Below, one piece after another: positions 52,263-62,464 of a stretch of 64,000 nt of DNA. The position numbers were made by a program, and so were the translations under genes. This stretch comes from Seleniivibrio woodruffii. GTDB lineage: Bacteria > Chrysiogenota > Deferribacteres > Deferribacterales > Geovibrionaceae. The stretch spans positions 310,001 through 374,000 of the forward strand of contig NZ_SMGG01000004.1 in the NCBI RefSeq assembly GCF_004339245.1. The letters run 5' to 3'. The notes beneath the pieces were generated by a model that did not search any database, had not been told where the DNA came from, and was given only the letters and a program-made list of their open reading frames with translations. Each line of letters opens with the position of its first letter. Position 1 is the stretch's first letter.

Positions 52263-53209
52263 TAAAAAAGACACTGGAAGTCGCTAAAATTCTTGTTCCG
52301 TCCGTTGTCGGACACAAAGATACCCATATCCGGATGATAAATTCCGAATTTTCGGTGAACGTCAGCGTTCTGGGCGGGGCAATCACCATCGAGGGCAAGG
52401 CCGAAGATGTGCGTCTGGCGGCAAAGGTTCTTGAAGAGATGATAAAAATAGCCGCTGAGGACGATCTGGACACGTCAAAGACAGCGGATATAATCCGCAT
52501 GGTCTCCGACAACACGGAAGATGCCTACGACATTATGAAGGACGGGATACCCGTCTCCGGCCGTGTTAAAAAGGTTGCGGCAAAATCCGCCATCCAGCGA
52601 GATTACGTGAACGCTATCCGCAACAACGACATGGTGTTCGGCATAGGTCCTGCGGGTACCGGCAAGACATATCTGGCCATGGCGATGGGTGTGCATTACT
52701 TTCTGCGCAGAAAATACGGAAAGATAATCCTGACCCGTCCGGCGGTGGAGGCAGGGGAGAACCTCGGATTCCTTCCCGGCGACATCAGCGACAAGATAAA
52801 CCCCTATCTGCGGCCGCTCTATGACGCTATGTACAGCATGATGGACTACGGCAGGGTGAACGCCCTGATAGAGGACGGCATAATAGAGGTGGCTCCGCTG
52901 GCTTTTATGCGTGGGCGGACGCTGAACGATGCGTTCATAATCCTTGATGAGGCGCAGAACACCACCGAGGAGCAGATGAAAATGTTCCTTACCCGCATGG
53001 GTTTTCAGTCGAAGGTGGTCATTACGGGGGACATAACCCAGATAGACCTGCCCACGTCCAGAAACAGCGGTCTGGTGCAGGCTCGTAAAATTCTGGGGGA
53101 TGTCAACGGTATAAAATTCGTACAGTTCACAGAGAAGGACGTTGTGCGCAACACTCTGGTGCAGAAGATAGTTCAGGCATACGATAAATTTCACGGAGAT
53201 ACACATTGA
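52259..53209 (+). CDS. phoH: PhoH-like ATPase (YbeZ type)
   Basis: 316 residues. An N-terminal KH-like segment (about 1-65) precedes the P-loop domain: Walker A GPAGTGKT near residue 128 and Walker B FIILDEAQN. TGDITQIDLP is the later helicase-like motif. YbeZ-type PhoH acts with YbeY in rRNA and ribosome quality control. It overlaps the genes on both sides by 4 bases. Confidence 0.93.
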   Translation: MIKKTLEVAKILVPSVVGHKDTHIRMINSEFSVNVSVLGGAITIEGKAEDVRLAAKVLEEMIKIAAEDDLDTSKTADIIRMVSDNTEDAYDIMKDGIPVSGRVKKVAAKSAIQRDYVNAIRNNDMVFGIGPAGTGKTYLAMAMGVHYFLRRKYGKIILTRPAVEAGENLGFLPGDISDKINPYLRPLYDAMYSMMDYGRVNALIEDGIIEVAPLAFMRGRTLNDAFIILDEAQNTTEEQMKMFLTRMGFQSKVVITGDITQIDLPTSRNSGLVQARKILGDVNGIKFVQFTEKDVVRNTLVQKIVQAYDKFHGDTH

Positions 53210-53661
53210 AAGCGGAAATACTTATAACGGACGAAGTTGAAAGCGGTCTTGCGGAGGAGCTTTTCAGGCAGGCGGCGGATGCTGTTTTTGAAGAACTGGA
53301 AATCGAGTTCGAAGAGTGCGAGGTCTCGCTTCTGATATGCGATGACGCTCAGATAAAAGAACTGAACAGGGAATACAGGCAGAAGGACTATGCCACCGAC
53401 GTTCTGTCGTTCCCTATGACGGAAGACCCCTATACCGAAGGGGGTATGCTGGGCGACATCGTTATTTCCCTTGATACGGCCAAAAAACAGGCCTCAGAGG
53501 CCGATATTGCTCTTGAACGAGAGATCAGCTTTCTTTTCATCCACGGTCTGCTTCATCTGATGGGATTCGACCATGAGCTTGGGCAGGAGGAAGAGGAGGA
53601 GATGTTCACTCTTCAGGAGGAAATTTTACTTAAACTTGTTAAATCGGGAAAAGTGGCTTGA
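53206..53661 (+). CDS. ybeY: Endoribonuclease YbeY
   Basis: 151 residues. The zinc site HGLLHLMGFDHE gives three histidines. NREYRQKDYATDVLSFP is a second family hallmark. It acts in 16S rRNA 3'-end maturation and 70S quality control. The start is TTG at 53206, with GGAG 8 bases before it, overlapping the phoH stop. Confidence 0.93.
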   Translation: MKAEILITDEVESGLAEELFRQAADAVFEELEIEFEECEVSLLICDDAQIKELNREYRQKDYATDVLSFPMTEDPYTEGGMLGDIVISLDTAKKQASEADIALEREISFLFIHGLLHLMGFDHELGQEEEEEMFTLQEEILLKLVKSGKVA

Positions 53662-53795
53662 TATTGTTCCATCGCCATGGTATTTAACCGAGAATGAGGC
53701 GGGATTTTCCTGCTGAAATAATTATTTTTAACTGAGGTAATATACACTTCAATGGACTCGGACAGTTCGTGTTACTTTTCTGAAAGGAGCGCATC

Positions 53796-55086
53796 GTGAG
53801 TGAAGCTTTAGTTTTAGAGTTGCTTGCGATTGGCGTTTGTATCGTTTTATCATCATTTTTTTCGGGCAGCGAAACTACCCTGACGTCTCTCAGCGAGATG
53901 AAAATCCGTCACATGGTGGAAGAAGACCCGAAGTACAAGCCTTTGATTCTCTGGCTTGATCACCCCAATAAAGTGCTTAACACCATACTGATAGGCAACA
54001 ATCTTGTGAACATTCTGGCGTCGGTTCTGGCGACTGATTTCACCGCCAAAGTGGTCGGAAACACAAGCATTGCCCTTGTAACAGGAATAATGACCTTCGC
54101 ACTGCTTATCTTCGGAGAGATAACTCCCAAGACATATGCAAAGCATAATGCCGAAAAACTTGCCCTGATAGTGATTAAGCTCATAAAAATTCCCTTTGTG
54201 ATCTTCTATCCCTTCTCTTTTGCACTCAACAAGCTCGTTAAGGCAATAATCGTTCTTTCCGGCGGAAATCTGGAGAAGTCCAAGCACAAGCTGACAGAGG
54301 ACGAGCTTGAGTTTTATATAACAGAGAGCAGCAAAGAGGGGAGTCTGGAGAACAATAAGAGCAAAATGCTCCAGAATATCTTCGATATCAGCGAGATATA
54401 CGTTAAAGAGGTCATGGTTCCCAGAACGGACATGGTGGCCGTTGAAATAGACACCCCCGCAGGGGAGTATCTTGACAGGATTCTGGCATCGGAATTCTCC
54501 CGCATCCCTGTATACGAAGACAGCGTTGACAAGATCGTGGGGATTCTTTATGTCAAAGACCTGCTCAAGTTCGTTAAAGAGGACGGAGTCAATTTTGATC
54601 TGAGAAAAGTCATCAGAAAACCGTTCTTTGTCCCCGAAACAAAAAAGATAGACGCTATGATGGGCGAGTTCCAGAAGAGCCGCAACCACATGGCGGTTGT
54701 TATAGACGAATACGGCGGTGTTGCGGGAATCGTCACCCTTGAGGATATCCTTGAGGAGATAGTGGGCGAGATCTGGGACGAATATGACACCGAGGAACAC
54801 GAAGTGGTTCAGACATCTGATGATACCTATATCGTTGATGTGCGTATGGATATTGACGACTTCTGCGAGAAGTTCGTGATATTTAAGACCCACGATATGG
54901 ACGAATATGAGACGCTGGGCGGGCTTGTTTTCGACATAGCAGGTAAGATCCCCGAGGTTGGCGAAGTCTATAAATTTGAAGGATATGCATTTAAAATATT
55001 GAACAAACACGAAAGAAGACTTGACAAGGTGGAGTTAACAAGGCTACACAGAGAGCCTGATAACAAAGAGGAGAACTCCGCCGAAA

Positions 55087-55103
<17 letters not shown>
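53796..55103 (+). CDS. CorC/HlyC-type CNNM membrane protein
   Basis: 435 residues. DUF21 membrane domain with about four helices (1-190; SGSETTLTSLSEMKIR, FGEITPKTYA), two CBS motifs (about 205-330; VMVPRTDMVAV, RNHMAVVIDEYGGVAGIVT) and a CorC_HlyC C-terminal domain. Members move or sense Mg2+/Co2+; the name hemolysin is historical. It starts with GTG behind AAAGGAG and overlaps era by 17 bases. corA is close downstream, which supports a metal-ion role. Confidence 0.9.
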
Positions 55104-55977
<874 letters not shown>

Positions 55978-55978
55978 G

Positions 55979-56110
55979 ATGACAAGAATCTCTGTGAAAA
56001 CCAAAAACAGACAGTTTGGTATGAAGGCTGTGAAACACCCCCAAAGGCGTGTGCGCAGACAATATTTCACAGAGATGGAACAGCAGCCCTCCGACCCGCG
56101 AACGAGCTGA
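55979..56110 (+). CDS. Possible small basic protein after era
   Basis: An ATG two bases after the era stop opens 43 codons. The product is strongly basic (VKTKNRQFGMKAVKHP and QRRVRRQYFTEMEQ). The only ribosome-site candidate is AGGGG about 13 bases upstream. It could be translated by termination-reinitiation from era. No family recognised; it may be chance. Confidence 0.3.
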   Translation: MTRISVKTKNRQFGMKAVKHPQRRVRRQYFTEMEQQPSDPRTS

Positions 56111-56160
56111 TTTACTAAACCCGTTTTAGTACTAATGCTTTTTGTGAGAGGAGTAATGCA

Positions 56161-57117
56161 ATGGTTAAGATATACACACGAATCAACTCCAGATTAAAAA
56201 TATTTGACATTGACGAATATTTTTCCAATACCGATAACCTCGAAAACGACGTTCTCTGGATAGATATGATTTCGCCCTCCCAGGACGATATAAACCATGT
56301 TGCCAGAGTGTTTGAGATAGAGTTTCCGTCAAAGCAGGAAACCGAGGAGATCGAGATAAGCTCCCGTTTCTGGGAATCTGAAAAAGACATCACCATCAAC
56401 AGTTATTTCCTTGTGGTTGACGGCGAGGCGGTATACAACGAGACCGTAACTTTCATTCTTCAGAATAATCTCCTTGTGACAATGAGATACCGTGAACTGA
56501 AAGTTTTCAACGAGTGCGTCAAAAAACTCGTTTCAAGCCCCGGGATATTCCGTGACGGCTCTTTTATCCTGAGCTACATATTTGAAACCCGCATCGACCT
56601 TGATGCCGACATCATCGAAGGTCTGTCACGCAACATATCCGGTCTGCGCAAGAAACTGTCTGCAAACGACATCGACAACGAAGACATACTGGACTACATC
56701 TACCACTACGAAAACTTAAACACCAACATCCGAGACAGCTTGATAGACAAGCAGCGCATAATCTCCGCACTGCTTAAATCCCACAAGCTGGCGGAGCTTA
56801 TAAAAGCGAACTTCCGTATCATGATCAAAGACGTTAACTCGCTTATAGATTATGCAAAATATAACTTCGACCGTATGGATTACATCCAGAACATAGTTCT
56901 CGGTTTCGTAAACATTGAGCAGAACAAGGTTATCAAGATCTTCACCGTTGTAAACGTTATCTTCCTGCCGCCAACTCTGGTGGCCAGCATCTACGGAATG
57001 AACTTCAAGCATTTCCCTGAGCTTGGGCTGAAATATGGCTACGGGCTTTCGTGGGTGCTGATGATAGTTTCGGCGATTCTGCCCGTACTTATTTTCCGTA
57101 AGAAAAGGTGGCTTTAA
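56161..57117 (+). CDS. corA: CorA family Mg2+/Co2+ transporter
   Basis: 318 residues. A long cytoplasmic N-terminal domain is followed by two C-terminal membrane helices joined at YGMNFKHFPEL, which holds the GMN selectivity motif. It forms a pentameric channel for Mg2+. GAGGAG precedes the ATG. It follows the corC-like gene and era. Confidence 0.94.
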   Translation: MVKIYTRINSRLKIFDIDEYFSNTDNLENDVLWIDMISPSQDDINHVARVFEIEFPSKQETEEIEISSRFWESEKDITINSYFLVVDGEAVYNETVTFILQNNLLVTMRYRELKVFNECVKKLVSSPGIFRDGSFILSYIFETRIDLDADIIEGLSRNISGLRKKLSANDIDNEDILDYIYHYENLNTNIRDSLIDKQRIISALLKSHKLAELIKANFRIMIKDVNSLIDYAKYNFDRMDYIQNIVLGFVNIEQNKVIKIFTVVNVIFLPPTLVASIYGMNFKHFPELGLKYGYGLSWVLMIVSAILPVLIFRKKRWL

Positions 57118-57129
57118 TTTCATATCAGG

Positions 57130-57190
57130 GTTCGTGAAGACAACTAAACGTCTCTGCGAGAAGCGTAGCGACGAAGCAGTCTTCCACCTT
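57130..57190. repeat. Partial GTCACTGCGAG-family repeat
   Basis: GTCTCTGCGAGAAGCGTAGC... GAAGCAGTCTTCCA (57149-57186) is one arm of the element found at 1718 and 45724. A short TTCGTGAAGAC upstream may be what is left of the other arm. It lies between corA and recO. Confidence 0.6.
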
Positions 57191-57287
57191 AAAAAATTGC
57201 AATATAAATTATGCCAAACATTCCTTGGAATTACGCCATTCTAAAATTATCTCTTTGCTTTCTGCGGAATTTGAGTAATGTATCTGC

Positions 57288-57989
57288 ATGAGCAGAGAAA
57301 AAAGCCAGGCAATCCTTTACCGTATGGTGAAATATTCCGACAGTTCCGCTATCGCAATGGCGTTTTCCAGGGATTTCGGCAAACTGAAACTCTTCATTCC
57401 GAAAGCATACACAAAAAAGGGCGGGGTTATGACCTTTATCCCCGGCAATCTTGATTTCGGGAAAAAGGATTCCGACCTCAGCCGCTATTATTCTTTCGAA
57501 CCCGACACCGCATTTTATAAATATCTGAACAGCCACGAAATAGTTCTGCGGCTCCATCTTCTATTCGAGATTTATGACGGGCTTTATCAGGCTGATATGC
57601 CCGACGACAGGCTCTATGAGCTGATGCTTAAGATTGACGATGAGAACTACAGAAAGATAACCCCATATATAATCTATTTCATGCTTCGTCGTGCGGGTCT
57701 GATGTATGATACTGAAAACTGTGCAAACTGCTCGTCAGACGAGGATATTTTTACCGTGGCATCCGGCGGGATGTATTGCCCGCACTGTACTCAGGAGCTT
57801 GATCTGGACAGTTTCTGCGACAGGGAATCGGCGTACATCATCCGCTGTTTCGGCAATGCCCCGCTCTATAAGGCTCTTACCATCAACCGCAAACAGGAGA
57901 TACAGATTCTGACCGCTTTGGGAGCATATGCTTCGACAATATTCGAACGGCCGCTCAAAAGCCTGAAAACCATTTTGGATATTATATAA
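57288..57989 (+). CDS. recO: DNA repair protein RecO
   Basis: 233 residues. An N-terminal OB fold (KSQAILYRMVKYSDSSAIAMAFSRDFGKL) precedes a helical domain with a four-cysteine zinc finger (CANC ... CPHC, residues about 145-165). RecO helps load RecA on SSB-coated DNA. Ribosome-site match is weak. It stands apart from its neighbours. Confidence 0.88.
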   Translation: MSREKSQAILYRMVKYSDSSAIAMAFSRDFGKLKLFIPKAYTKKGGVMTFIPGNLDFGKKDSDLSRYYSFEPDTAFYKYLNSHEIVLRLHLLFEIYDGLYQADMPDDRLYELMLKIDDENYRKITPYIIYFMLRRAGLMYDTENCANCSSDEDIFTVASGGMYCPHCTQELDLDSFCDRESAYIIRCFGNAPLYKALTINRKQEIQILTALGAYASTIFERPLKSLKTILDII

Positions 57990-58110
57990 TCAACCCATAG
58001 ATAAAATTAATACATGTTATTTTCTTTACATTTTCATGACTAATGGCTACACTTAATAAGTGCTTCACACATAACATAAAACATAGGTATATAAATTCCA
58101 AGAGGTTACA

Positions 58111-59112
58111 ATGGAAAAGGGTGCTACCAATCTTAACAGATTCCTTATTGAAGAGCAGAGAGCGTTTCCCGAAGCAACGGGCGACTTTACGATGCTCATT
58201 GAATCCATAGCGTTCGCCTCAAAGATAATCAGCCGTGAGGTGAACAAAGCGGGAATAGTGAACATCATAGGCAAAGCCCAGTCTGTGAACGTTCACGGTG
58301 AAGAACAGCAGAAACTTGACGTTTATGCCGACAGAAAGATGATCGAAGCGATGGATCACCTCGGCAAACTCTGCGCAATGGCTTCCGAAGAGAACGACGA
58401 AGTCATTCAGGTTCCCAAGGAATATCCCAAGGGCAAATATCTTGCCGTGTTCGACCCGCTGGACGGCTCAAGCAACATTGACGTCAATATCAGCATCGGC
58501 ACTATTTTCGGTATCTACAAAAGACAGGACGGCGAGACCGGAACTCCCTGCTGCAAAGACTTTATGCAGCCCGGACGCAAGATTGTTGCCGCCGGATACG
58601 TTATCTACGGTTCATCAACAATGATGGTATATTCCGCAGGAAACGGGGTTCACGGTTTCACCCTCGACCCCAGCATCGGCGAATACATCCTCAGCCACCC
58701 CTATATGAAAATCCCTGAAACCGGAAAGATATACAGCATTAACGAAGCGAACTACCACAAGTGGGACGAACCCACACGCAAGTTTGTGGAGCATATTAAA
58801 AACCACTCCGAAAGAGAATACACAGCCAGATATATCGGCTCTCTGGTGGCGGATTTCCACAGAAATCTGCTTAAGGGCGGCGTTTTCCTCTATCCCGGCG
58901 ACGAGAAGAACAAGCGTGGCAAACTGCGTCTGCTCTATGAGTGCGCACCCCTTGCGTATATCATCGAAAACGCAGGCGGAATGGCCACAAACGGCGTTCA
59001 GGATATTCTGGACATAGTACCTGAAACACTCCACCAGAAAGAACCGCTCATCATCGGCTCGAAATATGAGGTCGAAACCTATCTGAAATATCAGAGGGGC
59101 GAACTCAAGTAA
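58111..59112 (+). CDS. fbp: Fructose-1,6-bisphosphatase, class I
   Basis: 333 residues. The metal and active site DPLDGSSNIDVNISIGTIF is clear, and the AMP-site N-terminus, YTARYIGSLVADFHRNLL and ECAPLAYIIENAGG are typical. It makes fructose 6-phosphate in gluconeogenesis, which fits growth on acetate. AGAGG precedes the ATG. nfo starts 3 bases after it. Confidence 0.95.
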   Translation: MEKGATNLNRFLIEEQRAFPEATGDFTMLIESIAFASKIISREVNKAGIVNIIGKAQSVNVHGEEQQKLDVYADRKMIEAMDHLGKLCAMASEENDEVIQVPKEYPKGKYLAVFDPLDGSSNIDVNISIGTIFGIYKRQDGETGTPCCKDFMQPGRKIVAAGYVIYGSSTMMVYSAGNGVHGFTLDPSIGEYILSHPYMKIPETGKIYSINEANYHKWDEPTRKFVEHIKNHSEREYTARYIGSLVADFHRNLLKGGVFLYPGDEKNKRGKLRLLYECAPLAYIIENAGGMATNGVQDILDIVPETLHQKEPLIIGSKYEVETYLKYQRGELK

Positions 59113-59115
59113 CCG

Positions 59116-59940
59116 ATGCTGATAGGCGCACATAAATCTATTGTCGGTTCCATAGACAAAAGTATAGAGAGGGCACTTGCAGACGGCTGTGAGTGCCTTC
59201 AGATTTTTGTGAAGAACAAGAACAGATGGGAGGGCAAGCCACTTGCGGATACTGATGCTCTTGCCTTCGTATCTGCCCTTGAACAGAGCGGCCTCAAGGT
59301 CTGCTCCCATGCCTCATATCTCATAAATCCTGCTTCGGTGGTTCCTGAAACCGCTGATAAATCAATTATTTCTTTTATGGACGAGCTTTCAAGATGCGAC
59401 AGGCTGAACGTTCCCTATCATGTGATCCATCCCGGTGCGCACATGAAGCAGGGCGTGGATTCGGGCATTGAGACAGTTGCAAAGTTTCTGGACAGAGCCT
59501 ATGACCAGGGCGGGTTCAGAGCTGTGACGCTCCTTGAGACAACTTCCGGAATGGGAACCTGTCTGGGGCACAAAGCGGAGGAGATTGCCCGTATAATTGA
59601 AAAATGCAGGCATTCGGATAAAATAGGCGTATGTCTCGATTCCTGTCACATTTTTGCCGCCGGATATGATATAGTCGGGGCATATGAACAGGTTTTTGAT
59701 GATTTTTTCCGCATTTTCGGGGATAAGATAAAGGTATTCCATCTCAACGACAGCAAAAAGCCTCTGGCATCCAGACTGGACAGGCACGAGCTTATCGCCG
59801 AAGGGGAGATCGGAGAGGAATTTTTCAGAAAAGTTGTTAATGACAAGCGGTTTAAAAATGTACTTGGCATCCTTGAGACGCCTGTTGAAGATACATATAA
59901 AGACGAGATAGCAAAACTGAAATCATACAGGGGGATATAG
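59116..59940 (+). CDS. nfo: Endonuclease IV
   Basis: 274 residues. A zinc-dependent AP endonuclease of base-excision repair. It shows GAHKSI at the start, QIFVKNKNRW, the HPGAH motif, LLETTSGMGTCLG, CLDSCHIFAAGYD and VFHLNDSK with the metal His/Asp/Glu ligands. Cotranscribed with fbp and with the kinase-like gene, which starts at the next base. Confidence 0.94.
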   Translation: MLIGAHKSIVGSIDKSIERALADGCECLQIFVKNKNRWEGKPLADTDALAFVSALEQSGLKVCSHASYLINPASVVPETADKSIISFMDELSRCDRLNVPYHVIHPGAHMKQGVDSGIETVAKFLDRAYDQGGFRAVTLLETTSGMGTCLGHKAEEIARIIEKCRHSDKIGVCLDSCHIFAAGYDIVGAYEQVFDDFFRIFGDKIKVFHLNDSKKPLASRLDRHELIAEGEIGEEFFRKVVNDKRFKNVLGILETPVEDTYKDEIAKLKSYRGI

Positions 59941-61485
59941 ATGGAGATCACCGAAACACCCGTTGTCACCGTTATGAAAGAACTGATTAAGCCGGAAAGG
60001 ATTGCGGAAACGCACATTTCCTATGTTTTTCTTAAAGGGGACGAGGTCTATAAGGTCAAAAAATCGGTGGATTTCGGATTCCTCGATTTCAGCTCGAAAA
60101 AGAAGCGTAAGGCCATGTGCATTCTGGAAAAAGAGCTGAACGAACGCTTCTGCAAAGGGATATATCTGGACGTGCTGAAAATTGTCCGCAAGGAGAAATC
60201 ATTCGACCTTGTGAAGTATGACAGCTCGCTGCTCACCATAGACTACTGCGTTAAAATGAAACGCATAGCAGACGACGCATTCCTTTCAACAAAGGTTGCC
60301 AAAGGACTTGTTAACGCCTCCGATGCCGTGCGAATCGGCGAAAACATCGCAAAACTCTTCAAAAATATCAAAACAGATCCCTATGCAGCTGAGGCCAACG
60401 GCAGCTACGATATAGTTAAATTCAACTGCGAGGAGAACTTTGCCCAGACGGAAGGGTACAAGGGCAATCTGATAGATCCGGCACAGTTCGATTTCATCAA
60501 AAAGCAGACCATGAGATTTCTGGCGGAGAATGAGGCTCTTTTCACCCGCAGGCTGAAAGAGGGCTACGTTGTGGACGGTCACGGCGACCTGCGCCTTGAG
60601 CATATCTACATGGACGGTGACGATTTCGGGCTTATCGACTGCATCGAGTTCAACCAGAGGTTCAGATTCAACGATGTCATTTCAGAAATAGGCTTCCTCA
60701 GCATGGAGGTCGACCAGATGGGCAGAACAGACTTCTCCGACGGCCTTCTGGAAGGATTTTTTAAAGTCTATGATGATGAAGATTCGAAGAAACTGCTGAA
60801 TTTTTACAGGTGCTACAGAGCCTATGTCAGGGCTAAGGTGACCTGTTTCCTCTTAAGCTCAAAGGACGAGAGCTGGGAGCATTATAAGAAGAACAAAGAC
60901 GATGTGACCAAGCTGATGAACATGGCCACGCTCTATGCTTCGAACATGTTCGAGACAAAAAGTCTGGTTTTCTACGGACTGATGGCATCAGGCAAAACTA
61001 AGAATGCGAAAGTTTTCGCCGAACTGCTCCCCGTCCGCCATGTCAATACAGATGTCGTGCGCAAGGTTATGCACGGTATTGACCCTGAAACCAAGGTCCA
61101 TGTGGATTTCGGTGTTGATATCTACTCAAAGGAGAATTCGCTGAAACTCTATGATGAACTTGGCAGAATTGCCGAGGCGAACAGAAAACTCGGCCGTATG
61201 ACGGTCGTTGACGGCAGCTTCAGCAAAACGGAATATCTGGACAGAATGAAGGCCGGATATACCGGAAAATTTCTTAAAATACGCTTTTTTGCCTCCGAAG
61301 ACGAGATTCTGGCACGTCTGGAGAAGCGCAAGAGCAGGGTATGCGTCACAGACGGCCGTGTTGAGATATACGAAAGCCAGAAAAAAACCGCTCAGGAAAT
61401 AGGTGCGGATTTCGAAGTGGAAACCACCGGCAGAGCGGAAGAGAACACAAAAGGGATTTTAAGGTTTTTAATTAATGAAGCATAA
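59941..61485 (+). CDS. Kinase-like fusion: APH domain plus P-loop domain
   Basis: 514 residues. The N-terminal part (about 1-330) is an aminoglycoside-phosphotransferase-like kinase (COG2187 type) with VVDGHGDLRLEHIYM and FGLIDCIEFNQR holding the catalytic Asp and metal Asp. The C-terminal part (about 340-514) has a Walker A GLMASGKTKNA and resembles COG0645 nucleotide kinases. The substrate is unknown; no resistance role is implied. It overlaps the MBL gene by 11 bases. Confidence 0.85.
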   Translation: MEITETPVVTVMKELIKPERIAETHISYVFLKGDEVYKVKKSVDFGFLDFSSKKKRKAMCILEKELNERFCKGIYLDVLKIVRKEKSFDLVKYDSSLLTIDYCVKMKRIADDAFLSTKVAKGLVNASDAVRIGENIAKLFKNIKTDPYAAEANGSYDIVKFNCEENFAQTEGYKGNLIDPAQFDFIKKQTMRFLAENEALFTRRLKEGYVVDGHGDLRLEHIYMDGDDFGLIDCIEFNQRFRFNDVISEIGFLSMEVDQMGRTDFSDGLLEGFFKVYDDEDSKKLLNFYRCYRAYVRAKVTCFLLSSKDESWEHYKKNKDDVTKLMNMATLYASNMFETKSLVFYGLMASGKTKNAKVFAELLPVRHVNTDVVRKVMHGIDPETKVHVDFGVDIYSKENSLKLYDELGRIAEANRKLGRMTVVDGSFSKTEYLDRMKAGYTGKFLKIRFFASEDEILARLEKRKSRVCVTDGRVEIYESQKKTAQEIGADFEVETTGRAEENTKGILRFLINEA

Positions 61486-62464
61486 TTTCAGCATAAAGCA
61501 GGTCAATTCGCCGTTTGAAGACACGGCATTTTTCGCAAGAAACGTATACAAGACCGAAGGCTTTCTTTTCGACTGCGGCAGGCTCGGCGGACTGACCAAC
61601 TCCGAAGTGCTCGCCATCAGCGAAATATTCATAAGTCATACTCATATAGATCATTTTTACGGATTTGACAGAATACTCAGAGGCACTCTGCTTTCTGGCA
61701 AAAGGTTCAGGGTGTTCGGTCCCGAAGGGATCATTAAGAACGTTCGGGGCAAGATAGATTCATACACATGGAACCTGATAAAAAGCTATCCCGTCAGCTA
61801 TGAGGTGATAGAGCTTAACAGCGGCAGAAAAGAGTATGAAACTGCTGTTTTCTCCGCCGCAGACGGCTTTGAGATGGTCAAAGGGTCCATAAAGCACGAA
61901 GATATCGTTCTGGGAGACGGATTCCGGTTCGATTTCGATATTTTCGATCACCGTGTACCCTCTGTCGGCTACAGGATATCCGAAAAGGAGATGGTCGCCT
62001 TTAAAAAGGATGTACTTGAGACCGAAGGCTTTATATCGGGCAAGTGGATAGGTCAGCTGAAAAAATGCGTTCTGGCGGGCGAACTGGACGGCACTGTCGA
62101 TGCTGAAAGCAGAGGCGGCGTTGTAACAATGAGCGTCCGTGAGGCGCAGGCAAGGTTTCTGGAGGATGTTAAGCCACAGTCGGTGACCTTCATAACCGAT
62201 ATCGCCCCCAGCGATGAAAATTTTGAGAAGGCTGTCGCTCTGGCGAAGGATACCAGCGTTCTGCTAATCGAGTGCGTCTTCCTTGAAGAGGACAAAGAAC
62301 ATGCCGATTTCAAAAAACACCTCACAATGACCCTCTCCAAAGAGATCTTCAGAAAGAGCGGTGCGGACAAAGTGCGGTTTTTCCACTTTGCGCCCCGATA
62401 TGACCAGTTCCGCAGAGAGTTTTATGACAGGCTCTACAGCGATATGGAAGGGTTTATTCTCTGA
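61475..62464 (+). CDS. Metallo-beta-lactamase-fold protein, RNase Z-like
   Basis: 329 residues. The metal site SHTHIDH at 54-60 fits the tRNase Z pattern (HxHxDH), and TDIAPSDENF and FFHFAPRY resemble late motifs of that family. Length is like RNase Z, but the sequence is diverged, so a tRNA 3'-end role is possible, not certain. No clear ribosome site; translation may depend on the upstream gene, which it overlaps. Confidence 0.75.
   Translation: MKHNFSIKQVNSPFEDTAFFARNVYKTEGFLFDCGRLGGLTNSEVLAISEIFISHTHIDHFYGFDRILRGTLLSGKRFRVFGPEGIIKNVRGKIDSYTWNLIKSYPVSYEVIELNSGRKEYETAVFSAADGFEMVKGSIKHEDIVLGDGFRFDFDIFDHRVPSVGYRISEKEMVAFKKDVLETEGFISGKWIGQLKKCVLAGELDGTVDAESRGGVVTMSVREAQARFLEDVKPQSVTFITDIAPSDENFEKAVALAKDTSVLLIECVFLEEDKEHADFKKHLTMTLSKEIFRKSGADKVRFFHFAPRYDQFRREFYDRLYSDMEGFIL

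Noticed and set aside
53853-55010. 385-residue minus-strand frame opposite the CorC-like gene
   Set aside because: Although long, it has no recognisable domain, and the plus strand has GTG with AAAGGAG, CBS motifs and an overlap into era.
59941-61485. Aminoglycoside resistance gene
   Set aside because: The APH-like domain belongs to a fused COG2187-type protein in a housekeeping operon; such proteins are not known as resistance enzymes.
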